Part shown: positions 1 to 12,100 of the stretch, in pieces | Position numbering within the stretch: position 1 is the first letter of the stretch | Layout: each line of letters opens with the position of its first letter | Assembly: GCF_000516985.1 (NCBI RefSeq) | Contig: NW_006917099.1 | Coordinates: forward strand, 1 to 64,000 | Source: Pestalotiopsis fici W106-1 | Lineage: Eukaryota; Ascomycota; Sordariomycetes; Amphisphaeriales; Sporocadaceae | DNA length: 64,000 nt | Reading direction: 5' to 3' | Position numbers and translations under genes: made by a program | Notes under the pieces: generated by a model | What the model was told of the DNA's origin: nothing | What the model saw: only the letters and a program-made list of their open reading frames with translations | Database searches by the model: none

Positions 1-1510
1 TAAAGCTAATTTTATGCATTATACGATGCTGTATTAACATCCGTGCAACAGTATTTAAAAGGAAAACCGATAAAAACGGTAATATCGATAAATATAAAGT
101 TAGATTAATTATACGTAGATTCGAATAACGATATAAAATCGATTATTTCGAAATATTCGCTACGAAAATAAAATCTATTATTTAAAGGCTTTTATTAGCT
201 TTAGCAGCCTATTACGATTGGGAAATTGAATAAATCGATATAATCGGTGCCTTTTTAAACGGGGAATTATACGAAGAAGTATATATTACCCTTATAAACG
301 GATTATCCGAATTTTTATCCGAAAACCCGGATTTAAATAATTTCGAATGGAAAATTAACGAAGACTCTTAGGTAATCCAGCTTAAAAAGGCTTTATATGG
401 TTTTAAATAAAATTTACGCTAATAGTAAATTATATTAAAAAATAATTTAAAAAAGCTTAAATTTAATTTATTTATTTTAAACGAATTAGCGTATTTTAAT
501 AAAGATTTTAATATTTTTATTATTACGTATATAAATAATTTTTTGATTTTTGGTCCTAATTTATATAAAATTAACTAATTAAAATAGGATATTTCGAAAG
601 AATTCGAAATAAAGGATTTAGGACTAGTTTTTTATTTTTTTAGTATATAAATTAAAAGAAATCGAAAAAATAAAATAATTTATATAAATTAGGCAATTTA
701 CCTTAAGAAGTTATTAGAAATTAACGGATTTTCCGATATAAAACCGGCTAATATATTATTTAGCTTTAAATTCCTAAAATCGTTATATACGTTAAAAAAT
801 AAAAATAACGAAAAACCGGCTTTAAAGGAATTTATTTATTTATATTAGTATTTATTAAATGGATTAATATACGCTATAGTCTAAATTAGGCCTAACCTAG
901 CTTATTTTATAGTATATTTAGCTAAATATATGCAGAATTTATCGAAAATTACGATAAAAAGGGTAAAAAGGGTATTTAATTATTTAAAATTTTATTATTA
1001 TTTTAGAATTACTTTTAACGGAAAAATAAAACCTGGATTAATAGGTTATTTTAATGCCGATTTTGCTAGTAATTACGAAATTTATAAATTAACGTCCGGT
1101 TATTTATTTATTTTAAATAACGGACCGATAAATTGGAAATCGAAATGGTAATTTACGATTTTTTTATTAACTACCGAAGCCGAATTTAACGGGTTAAAGT
1201 AGGCTATCCGTAAAATAATATAGTTAAAAATTTTTTTTATAAAAATCGGATTTAATATAAATATTATATTAATTAAAAGAGATAATATAAAGGTTATAAA
1301 TTTGGTATATAATCCGGAATATTACTAACGTATTAAATATACGGCTATATGGTATTTTTACGTACGGCAAGAGGTTAAAAATAAAAATATTCGAATCGAA
1401 TATATTTTAATTAACGATATATTAGCAGACGGCTTTATAAAGCCATTTTTTAAAGATAAATTTTAAAAATTTATTAAATTATTAAATTTAACCGATATTA
1501 TTTAATAAAG
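1..1510 (+). mobile_element. Ty1/Copia retrotransposon relic, 3' part of pol
   Basis: Reading plus-strand codons and ignoring RIP stops shows a Copia reverse transcriptase. A GAFLNGELYEEVYI block lies near 234-290, a KALYGFK block near 388-408, and TYINNFLIFG near 523-557, where Copia elements have the catalytic YVDD; here both Asp codons read Asn, a C-to-T change on the minus strand. An RNase H segment follows; its only surviving open stretch (930-1151) contains GYFNADFA and TSGYLF...GPINWKSK blocks. The Pol C-terminus, with an ADGFIKPF block, is near 1425-1500. Protease, integrase and the 5' LTR would lie left of the window. The element cannot be functional. Confidence 0.85.
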
Positions 1511-1514
1511 GGAG

Positions 1515-1950
1515 TATTATACGGATATTAATATAATATCGTATAATATATAAAATTAGCTTTATAACGCATATTATATTGTTATAATAGCTATAAAATT
1601 TATTAAGATATCGTTAAATAACGATATATAGGAAATTAGTAAAATTTACCCTATATTAATTTATAATTAGTATAGCATTATTTATAGCTATTATTTATAG
1701 TGCTATATAGTTAATAAATTATTATAATTGATTGTTATGGCTATTATAGCTATTAGAACCTATTGGAATTTAATAGAACGTTCCACTAAATCCAGCCCTA
1801 TTAAATATAGCTAGTGCACCTGGCTATAGTGGCCTTAGGTTATAAGGTAACTTATATTATAAAAATTTATAAATTTCGATAGTTTTTTCGATTATAAATT
1901 AATTTTATTACTAATTAACTTAATTATAAATCTAATTTATTAATAATATA
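1515..1950 (+). repeat. probable 3' LTR of the Copia relic
   Basis: Directly after the end of Copia pol is a purine run, AAAGGGAG (about 1507-1514), of the kind used as a polypurine tract, followed by TATTATACGG. This fits an LTR start TGTTATACGG whose TG was mutated to TA. The following ~430 bases include a less mutated patch (about 1770-1850) and a TATA-like stretch near 1855. No second LTR copy is in the window, so the right edge is a guess. Confidence 0.45.
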
Positions 1951-4900
1951 TTTTAAAATATTTTTATTAATTAATTTTATAGGTATAAAAAATAGTTATT
2001 CCTTTATAATTAGTTATTCTTTCTTTAAACTTTAATAAATTAGATATATAGCCTTATAACTACTTTTACGGCCTGATTTTACGAATTATACAAACGCTTC
2101 CCTATGCCTAAGTTTATAATCCACCAATCATACCTTAGAATAATATTTAATATATTTAAAAATTAATATTTATTAAAATTATTTATTATAATATTAATAT
2201 ATAAAAAGCCAGCGTTTTCTGGCTTTGCTTTATTAATATTAAATATATTGGAATTAATATCGGCATTTTTAGCAAAAAAAGGCTTAAAAACGGGTTTTAA
2301 AAAAATTACACCTTAACCGACTAATTAAGGCTCGAATAATATTTACGGGTCGATAAAATTAATTTTCGCATATTTTTAATTTAATTTATAATTAGATTTT
2401 AAAGCAAATTCCGACTAATTTTACCGAACGTATAATATTAGCTAGGCTTTAAATATTTAGCTAAAAGTAAGCCTATATATAGCGTAAAAAATAAAGCTGC
2501 CGTAATTATTTAAAACCTAAAAAAAGGCCTTAAAATTCGAATTTAATTTCGGAATATTAAAAATAATTAAATTAATAAGCTTAAAAAAAAATTACCGGCT
2601 AGGTTTTCGCTAAAAATAAAATAATAAAAAATCGCGTAAACGTAAAATAATATTTATTATTTAATTATAATATTTTCGCGAAAGGCTAAATATATTTAAG
2701 ATAAATTATATGCCTTTTTTAAATTTTTTAAATAAAATTAATTCGGGCTTATCGCCGTTACGCATATTATTTAAAAAAGCAGCAATATTAAAAGTTTATC
2801 TTTTTATAAACGGAATAATAATCGGATTTATTAAAATAGCTTTAAAATAATTTAAAATTATATTTAATATAAATAAGCGAAAAAAGGCTATATCGGGAAA
2901 TAAATCGGCAATAATAAATATATAATTTTTATTTAAATACGTATTATTAAATTAGCCTAGCTCGATAAAATAAAAAATTACGGAACGCCGGTATAAACGT
3001 TTAACAATTAATTTTTAATTAAACGAAAATTAAATATTATTTTTAATATTTTTTAGCTTAGGTAAATATTCGTCGAAAAAAATCGAAAAAAATCGAAAAA
3101 AATCGTCGAAAATATTAAATTTTCAAAAGTAAAATTTAGTATAAGCTTAAAAAATATTAGCGGCGTTTTTTACGGTCTATTTAATAAAACGTTAATATAT
3201 ATAGTTAATATAAAATATATAATAATACGATTAAAGCTATATATATAAAAAATTACTAATAAAAAAAAATATTTATAAAACGTTTACCGGCTTCGCGCTA
3301 AAATTTTTTACTAAACCTAACCGCAAAAATAGGAATTTAGCGATTATATAGCAATTAATTTAAATATATTTTTAAATTATATATAATATAAGCTTATGCG
3401 ATAGCTTCGCATTTATCGGCGTATTATATTAAAAAAGAAATATAAAGTTTTTATACGGAATTAAAATAATTTAAAATTAAAATTAAATTATATTAAAACT
3501 AAATATACCCCGGCTTATATTAAAATCGCTAGCGGCGGAATTTTTTAATTATAATTTTGCGTTTTATTACCTATTAAGCTTTAAAAGCGTTTTAAATATT
3601 AATTAATCCGTAGGCTTAATAAAGCATAATATAGCCTATATAGGATTTATAATAATATCGCTAAAATTATACGATATTAAATTAAATTAAAAACGATTAA
3701 AAAGCAATTTAAATATAAATATATAATATTTATATTTAAAAATATTTAATTATAAGCTAAGCCGGGTGCGATTTTAAAAAAGCAGCTATAAATCGTAAAC
3801 CTTAATTTAATAAAAAACTAAACCTAAATTAGTTTTTATATATATATATAAAATAATTTTAGCTATTATTATAAGCGGATTCGGTGCTTAAGCGATAATA
3901 GCTACGGGCGAAAAATATTAATTATTAAATATGTTAATAAAAGCTTTAAAATTCGTTAAAAATTAATTTAAAATTATATTAAACGTAGTTTTTTACCGGG
4001 AATTTTAGCCTAATTTTTATTCGGATTATTAAAAATATTTATAATATAAACGGGGATAAAAGGGTATTTATTAATGCGTTTTATATTAAAAATATATAAA
4101 GCAGTTTTTAAATAAGCCTAATAAATTAGTTTTAATACGCTTTTAAATTAAATAAAAATTATATTAAAAATAAATTTATAATTATTTAAATTAATATAAA
4201 AAGCGGCCGTAGCTACCGAATTAATTATTTTAAAGTTATTAATAGCTATTTTTTTAATTATTTAATTAATTAATTTAAAAATATAATTAATTTAATTAAA
4301 AATTAATCGCGGTGCGATATAAAATTAAAAAAAGCAGATAAAAAGGCTTTTAAAATAATAATATTTAATAATATTTACGCCGTAATATTTTTAATATAAA
4401 TTTAAATAAAAATTAAGCGCAAAAATTACGCAAAATAAAAAATTAATTAAAAATTAAATTATAATTATTTTAAAACTAAATAAACCGCGGCGCGATAATA
4501 TAATAAAATTATATTATAATAAAAAAATATTTAGGGTTTATTTATTTATTTTTTAATACCGTAAAATTATAAAGCTATTTAAAATCCGATAGCTTAAATT
4601 AAAAATTAATTAAAAATACCGGGGGGCTAAATACGGCGCTATATACGGATTATATATATTTACGGCTTAAGCCGTTAATTTTATTAAGCCTATATTAATC
4701 TTATTTACGTTAATTTAGCCGGGTTCGCTAACGCGTTAGGAAAGCATTTAATTAAAATATAATCGAAAATTAAATTTTAATTAAATATATTATAATTTGC
4801 TAATAATTAGTTTTTTAAGTTTTAAACGTATAAATAACGCTAAAATTAAATAATTTTAGCTAAAATATTTAGGTTTAATACGGCTATTTTTATTTTTACG

Positions 4901-7900
4901 CTAATTATTATATAGCTTTTTTTTTTACGCGCTTTTAGCTCCGCTTTTACCTAATTAATTATTTGCTGCTTATTTTGTAATTAAACCTGTTTTTTTATTT
5001 TTTCGATTTATTTTTTTTATAATTTAAATTACTTTTTTTAAAATTCTAAATCGGCCTCGCTCCCGGCTATATTTATAATATTACAATAGCGCTTTTAAAA
5101 GCTGCTAAAATAATTATAAATTATATTAAAATTAAATTTTTAAAATAAGCTGCTTAATAGCCGAAATAATATAAATTATTTTAGCCGTTAGGGTAATATT
5201 AGCGGGCTAAACGCTTTAAATACGTTATTAAATATAATTTTTTATAATAACGAAAAAAGGTCTGTTACGGCAAACGAATTATTGCTTATTTTTTGGCGTA
5301 TTTTAATACCGGGTAAAATAATATTTTTTCGCTCGGAATTATATTTAGAATTTTTATTTAATAACAAATATAATTTAATTTAAAACTAGTTTTTTATTAT
5401 TATTTTAATAAATTTGCTTTATAAGCGCGTAATTTCGGCTAAAAAATAAAATATATTTATAATATTTTTATTTTGTTATTATAAATTACGGCTTTTCGGC
5501 TATATAATAATTTATGCTTAATTAAATAGGTTATTCGGGTCGTATAATAGCTTAAAATGTTTTTTTTTTACGGCGTAAAGCAATTAGCCGATATATACGT
5601 TTTAAAAATTTTAATAAGCATTTAAAATAATAAATAATAAAAATTTATATACGAATTTTAATATATAATATCGTATATAAAATAAGCTTTAATCGATATA
5701 TTTTTCCGATTATAATAAACGCCGGTTTTTTTCGAAAAATTTTAATTTTTTAATTTAAAAAAGCATAAATTTTTTTAAATTAAATATAATTTAAATTATA
5801 TTTAATTTTTATTATAAAGCAAAAAAAAGGAAATTTACGCTAAAATTACTATTAATAATAATAAATTACGACTAATTTAATTATTTATTATAAAATATTT
5901 ACTTTCGCTAATGCTAATATATTTAATTGCGTTTACCTAATTATTTTTTTAAATTTTAAAATACGCTTAATATAGCCTTTTTTTAAGCTAAGATAATAGT
6001 TTATTTTTTTATTAATATCGTATATTTAAAAAAATAATATTATTTTTAAAGTTTTTCGAAAATAATAATAAAAAAATTTATTTAAATCGCGAATAATATA
6101 TAATATTACGATTTTATCGAATCGTTTTTATTTAATTTAACCGAATATTTCGCTTAAATGCTTATTTATAACTTTATTACGGTAACTAAATTTGTTTTTA
6201 TATTTTCGGATTAAATAAGTTTTATAAAAAATAATAAAAAAGGGTAAATAACCTTTTTAATTTAATTTTTTTAAATATTGCAATTTATAATTAACGGTAT
6301 ATATTAAAATATATATTAATATAATTTTAATTTAGTTTTCGTTCGAATTATATTTAATAAACCTGCTAAATATTTTTTTAAGCCGTAGGCTTGCTTTTTG
6401 CATATATTAATAATAACGGTTATAAGCCTTAGCCGTTTGCTATTTTTGCTAAGGCCGTTAATATATTTAAATCGTATATAATAACCGGTAAAGCGTTTAA
6501 TTTAAAAAAATATTTTTTCGAAAATTATAATATAAGCGTCCGTTATTTTAAAATTTAAAAAAATATACGTAAACGTTTTAATTTTTATATTTTATATTAG
6601 TTATTATTTATAAAAACGTAAAAAAACGTATTTTAAATAATTTTATCGGCCCCGACGATTAAATATAAATTTATTTTACTATAAACCATTTTAAAAGAAA
6701 GATTTATTTAAATATATTTGCATTAGTAAAAGCCGGTGGCCTGCTTTTTTATAATAATAATAATTATATAACGTTCGATATTATCGTAATTGCCGAAAAA
6801 ATAAACTTTACGTATTTATCGTTCGTTTTTTAAAAGGCTTTTTTTTAAAATTTATTACCGTAAAACGCTAATAATATCCGTATTAGTAAAATATTATAAA
6901 AGCCTTTTACGTCGAATTAATATATTTATATTATATTCGATATTTAAAAAAGTATAAATTATCCGTATAATATTAACGTTATATTTTTAGTAAAGCCTTT
7001 TATATATAGAAATAACTTAAAATCGTATTATTTAAAAATAAACTAAAATCGATTTTAAATTAATTTAAATAAAAAAAAAACTTACCGGCTATTATATTTA
7101 AAATATTTTTTTTAACGCTTTAAGCAATTCCTTTTTAATATTATTAGGTATTCGAATTAAAAATAAAAGGTAATAGATATAATTCTTTTTAGCGATTATA
7201 TAATAAAAAAAAAACTTTTTTACGTTAAATAATATAAGGATATTAAAGATAATATCGTATTAATAATGCTTTATACCTCCTTAACTAATTAAGTAATTAT
7301 AGCTATACCCTTATAATAGTTTGCCTTTTACTCGACCGATATATAAATAAAAACTAATTTTAAATTATATAAAGCTTAATAATTTATTAATATAAATTAT
7401 TACGAAAAAAGGGATATTAACGCGATAAATATTATTTTTAATATTATAAGCTTTATAATACGGCTTTAAATTATAATTTTTTAAATATCCGATAAAAATT
7501 ATTTAAATTAAATATTAATATAATATATTTAAATCTAATATTTAAATTTATATTATTCTTTTTAAATATTCGTATTATATTATTAAGGCATATATTTTTT
7601 TAATTTTTAAAACGGTATTTTAAAGCATTATTTTTACGTTAATTTATTATAATATAATAAAACCTATTATAATTAATATATAATTATAAAATAATAATTT
7701 AAAATTAATTTACGCAAATATTTTTTCGCGGATTTTTTTAATAATCGTTTTTTTGCGGCGGGTTAAAATATCGATTTAATATAATAAGCCTAATTAATTT
7801 ATTTCCGGACGATTAAATACGCTAAATTCGGTAAAGATATTAAGGTTAAAAGATTTGGAATAAATACGAATATTAAAGCATTAGAGCGTTATTATATACG

Positions 7901-8225
7901 CTCGGTATTTATCGGAATTATTAAATAAAAAATCGAGCGTTATTAGGTAAATAATACCGCGTTAATAAATATATTATTAAACCTAAATTTATTTAAATTT
8001 AATTTAAAATTAGTTTAAAATCGAATTTATTTTAAAATATTTATTATTTATATATTTTTATATAATTTTAATATTATATGCGTAAGTTTTTTTTAATAAT
8101 TTGCCCGTTATATCTAGCTTTATTTATAATTGCATTCGGAGTAATTAAAAAGCGTTTTTACTTATATATATTATATATATAATATCTTTATTATTAATTA
8201 TAAAATAGCTAAAAGTTATTAGGTG
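1951..8225. other. RIP desert, unassigned repeat relics
   Basis: About 6.3 kb of AT-rich sequence with no open reading frame above 60 codons. It is presumably made of further RIP-destroyed transposons. Translating the minus strand while treating TAA/TAG as former CAA/CAG gives suggestive but unassignable stretches, for example CFPNALANPAKLT near 4700-4760 and a Lys-rich coiled-coil-like stretch near 4900-5050. Short GC-richer islands (about 3530, 3765, 4305, 4495, 4620) carry GCGGTGCGAT-like words. A small tandem AATCGAAAA array lies near 3073-3105. I recognise no family here. Confidence 0.6.
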
Positions 8226-8230
8226 TTTTT
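8226..8230. repeat. target-site duplication, left copy (TTTTT)
   Basis: Five T residues lie immediately left of the LTR start; the same five follow the right LTR at 15732-15736. Five-base duplications are typical of Ty3/Gypsy integration. T homopolymers are common in this AT-rich context, so chance agreement or later C-to-T change cannot be excluded. Confidence 0.55.
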
Positions 8231-8740
8231 TATAACGACTATACTACGGGTTTCTAAAATAAACCTAAAATATAAAAAATATTGGGGTTTATGCTAATAG
8301 GGAATAATAGTTTTAAAAAAAATACTAAATAATAAATATCTAAAAATAAGGGTAATTAAACTAATTTATAAATATAATCGTTAAAGCGTATTAAATGCTT
8401 TACCTATAGGTAAAATAAATACTTAAATTAATTACTAAAATAATAACTATTTATATAAAAAATCCTTTTATAATATATATTTATTTATTTCTTTATTGAT
8501 ATTTTTGGATTATTATCGTAATAATAATGCTTATATATGGCTTATTAATCCTTATTATAAATCTTACTTTTAGATTATTAATCCAATAATAAGCCTATTA
8601 ATAGCTATTAATAAGTGGCAAAGGTATTAGGCTAATTTTTATTTAGAATATTTGCGGATTTCGGTTTTAAGCCCCGTATATTATCTTTTAAACGCCAACA
8701 TCCTCTATTTTGCCGTATATAAAGGTGCATATTCGTAATA
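8231..8740 (-). repeat. left LTR (3' LTR of the minus-strand chromovirus)
   Basis: This 510-bp repeat begins TATAACGACT (from a TG end mutated to TA) and ends CGTAATA (from a CA end mutated to TA). It aligns along its whole length with 15220-15731, with almost only transitions and one single-base indel near the TTTTAA(A)GCCCC motif. It keeps C at several positions where the right copy has T, and has A where the right copy has G, notably over its last ~110 bases. Confidence 0.88.
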
Positions 8741-8867
8741 TTAGCTCCCCTCTCCACGTCTTTCGTCCTCGAAAAACTCTAAATCGCATAAATAAATCGT
8801 AATTCCCACTTCTCGTTCCTTTATCTTTCGTCCTTATATATTTATTTATAATATATATTTCACTATA

Positions 8868-9400
8868 TTATCCCGTATCGCAAAACCTGCTAACGGCGAA
8901 AAAAAACTTTTAAAAACTAAACAACAATATCGTCTCGCAGCTCTAATCGAAAAACTAAATTTCGACGTTATAGCTTATTCCTTATATTATAAGCGTAGCT
9001 AAAAATGCCGAATAATAAAGGGAACGTCGCGGTATAAAAAGTATACGCGTCGCGGTCGTTCTTATAATAAAACCGGTATTCCGGTATTTTTTTTATTTCG
9101 GATAATAAACGAATCGCAACGTTTACGGCGGGAAAAAAAAAAACTTTTAAACTTCTTCGTCGTCTTCACGAATAAACTGCTATTACGCTAACTAAACTTA
9201 AGCGCCTTCGTATTTAACAAAATTATTTAATAATTCGTAATACGGAGATAATAAATCGTAGCCTTTAATCCCTAAATAAGCTCGAAAAAAATAAGCGGGC
9301 TAAAACGGAAGCCGTAGCTAAAGTCTAATTTTCCGGGGGTATAAATATTATTAATTGGTTTTCGATCGGGATCGGAAATAATTTTAGAAATCTTAGTCTT
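8868..9400 (+). pseudogene. opposite-strand ORF relic at the chromovirus 3' end (Cys/Arg-rich)
   Basis: In one plus-strand frame from about 8868, translation continues well past 9100 with few stops, a striking contrast with the surrounding desert. It gives a basic N-terminus (KLLKTKQQYRLAALIEKL), then KCRIIKGTSRYKKYTRRGRS followed by GIPV, then a Lys/Arg-rich helical stretch, and after a frame change INWFSIGIG near 9340-9370. Several Tyr codons sit where Cys would complete a C-x2-C...C-x2-C pattern (TGY mutated to TAY). From memory, fungal gypsy-type elements often carry an extra ORF with a C-x2-C finger and an arginine-rich RGRSCDG motif, and this relic resembles it. Its function is unknown to me. 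Stops and at least one frameshift make it a pseudogene. Confidence 0.5.
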
Positions 9401-9439
9401 TTAATTTTAACTAAAAGTAATATTTAAAAGCAATATAAT

Positions 9440-9565
9440 CCTTAATATATTTCCTAAATTCCTAAATATTTTCTTCGGATAAATAATTTTCCTATTTAAT
9501 ATAAAATTAATATCCTCGTTTAACCTTTTTTTATTTAATAATTTTTTCGATAATATATTTTTACT
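9440..9565 (-). pseudogene. chromodomain relic at the integrase C-terminus
   Basis: Minus-strand translation with RIP stops ignored gives YIIEKII, then VKRGY, FYIK, ENYLSEENI and EFRKYI. These line up with the chromodomain consensus Y-VE-IL... (L)VKWKGY...(N)TWEP...L. In chromoviruses this domain sits at the integrase C-terminus and steers insertion into chromatin with methylated H3K9. Here it agrees with the element residing in a RIP-type heterochromatic block. Confidence 0.75.
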
Positions 9566-10049
9566 AATTTAATTCGGTTTTTAGCGTTTCGTCGATTTTA
9601 GCGTTTTTTAATACTGGTTCGAGTAATAAAATATAAAAGGTTTTATAATTTTTTATAATTTTTAATAGTTTAAATTAGTAATTAATATTCGAAATTTTCT
9701 TATCGATCTTAAATAATCTAAATTTTTTAAAATCGAATTTCTCGCTTAATCGTTTTATTTTAATATTTTTGCGTAAAAGGTAAACCTTATCTCTTTTTTT
9801 AAAAATTAATCCCTTAATCTTTTTTTTATCGTATTATAATTTTGCCTTTTATTAAATAGCGATAAAAGTCTTTTAGAATTTTGCTTATAAATTCTTAAAT
9901 TATTCGACGCGTAAAATAGCGTATAATATAAATTCTTTCCCTTTTAATAATTTTTTAGTAATATCGGGTTTATATCCGTAATTGGCGTAAAATAGTAATA
10001 TTCCGGTAAATTCTCGTATTACACTATTATATATAAATTATACGAGTAA

Positions 10050-12100
10050 TAATAATATAATTTAATTATTTTATTCGTGGTTACCGTAATATTTAAAATA
10101 TTTTTCGAATACCTGGTTAGCTCGTTTTATTTATCCGTTAATTTACGGATAAAAAGCTATTAAAAGCTTATAATCGCATCTTAGCTAATTAATAAATAAT
10201 TTCCAGAATTTTAATATAAAAAGCTTATTTCGGTCTAAAATAATCTTATTTAATAATCCATATTAATTAGCTATCGTTCGAAAAAATATATAAGCTAATT
10301 CTTTTGCGTTACTAGCTTCTTTATATAAAAAAAAAATAGGCGTACTTCGTAAATCGCTCGGTAAATACTAAAATATTATCGTAAAAAATCCTAATTAAAA
10401 ATTCTTTTAAAAATAATAATTTTACGATAAAATCTAACGCAATAGATTTCCATACCCTATTTAGCGGTAGTATAAATTGCAATTTTCCGTATTATTTATA
10501 TTATACTAATTTTGCTTTATTATATAAATTATATTTTTAATAATATTATTAATATATTTGCGTAGCTATAAATAATTAAAATATTATTAAATTCGCCTAA
10601 TTATCTTAAATACTCCTTAATATCCACTAATAAGTGATTTATAATAATCCTTAATTAGCTTTATAAATAATAATTCTTTAATTTTAATTTTATCGGCGTA
10701 TATATCGAGTATTCCATTATTATTAGTCATTTTTTTAATCCAATTATTATCGTTATTAATCCTTATAATTATATATAAGGTTATAATTAGTATTAAATCT
10801 CTATTATTATCCGTCGAAAAGATAATATTAGTTTCTTTCGGTATTTCCTAAAAATAATCCGGTTTTCGGCTAAAGGCGTTAGTTTTGCCATTTTTTAATC
10901 CCTTACGGTAAATAATTTTAAAATTAAAATCTGCTAAAAATTCTGCTTATTTAATTTATTATTTATTAAATTTTTTATTAATAATAAATAAGGCTAAATT
11001 TTTATAATCGGTATAAATTTTAATTTAATATTTGGTTCCGCTAAAATAATATTTTTATTTTTAAAATACTTCGATAATAATTATAAATTTCTTATTATAA
11101 ATTTAATAATTTAATTATTCCTTTATAAACTTCTTGCTATAAAATATAATTAAATATAATTTTCCGTTATTATTTTTTTAGGTAAATTATCCGCCTATAG
11201 CGTAATTTAAGGCGTTTATTTCGATTTCGAATTTTTATTCCGTATCCGCTATATATATTACGGATTCGTCCGTAATTCGTTTTTTAACTATTTCGAAGGC
11301 TTCCTACGCTTCGGTTATCCAATCAAAAAATACATCCTTTTTCGTCAAATACGTAAATAACGCGGTAATACCTTTAAATCTTTATATAAATATTTAATAA
11401 AAATTTATAAATCCTAAAAAAGATTTAATTTTTATTATTAAAATCGGAATAAGCTAATTTTTTATTATTAAGATTTTAAATAATTTTATTTTAATTTTTC
11501 CGGGGGATATTATATATTTTATAAAAATAATTTTTTTTTATAAAATTTGCTTTTTTCGGGGTTAATTAGCAGGTTTGCGTTTTATAATTTTTATAATATT
11601 ATTTTAATATATTATTAATATTCGTTAAAATCCTTAAAATAAATAAAAATATTATCGAGGTATATTATTACGAATTTATTAAAATATTTTTTTAAAATAT
11701 TATTAATTATATTTTAAAAACTTGCTAATGCGTTAATTAATCCGAAAAGCATAACTTTATATTCGAAATATCCGTATTTATAATAAAAAGCGGTTTTTTA
11801 TTTTTCTCCTTCTTTAATATATATTAAATTATACGCGTTAAGCAAATTTAAGGCTATAAATTATTAGGCTCTATATAATTTATCGTATAGGTCCTTAATT
11901 AAAAATAAAAGATATCGATTTTTAATCGTAATTTCGTTAAGCCTGCGGTAATCGATATAAAATCTTTATTTAGGTTTTCCGTCCTTATTTTTTTTAAATA
12001 CGAAAAATATTAGGTATTTTACGGGTAAAATAAATTCGGTAATTTATTTTTTTTATAATATATCCGCTAAATATTCTTTTAATATTTTTTTATATTAAGG
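10050..12100 (-). pseudogene. Ty3/Gypsy pol relic: reverse transcriptase, RNase H, integrase
   Basis: On the minus strand the RT relic shows an AYNLIYIKEGE block (about 11810-11840), YGYFEYKVMLFGLINALASF (about 11720-11785; family consensus GHFEY-VMPFGL-NAP), and the catalytic strand VIIYLDNIFIYFK (about 11635-11680; consensus Y-DD, with one Asp altered). Integrase follows leftward, with ISGH/Y-type zinc residues near 10610-10665 and ING-ANQVFEKYFKYYGNHE near 10075-10160. Multiple stops interrupt every frame. Confidence 0.82.

Noticed and set aside
3073..3110. CRISPR-like array of short repeats
   Set aside because: It is a simple tandem AATCGAAAA run without spacers, in a eukaryotic RIP block.
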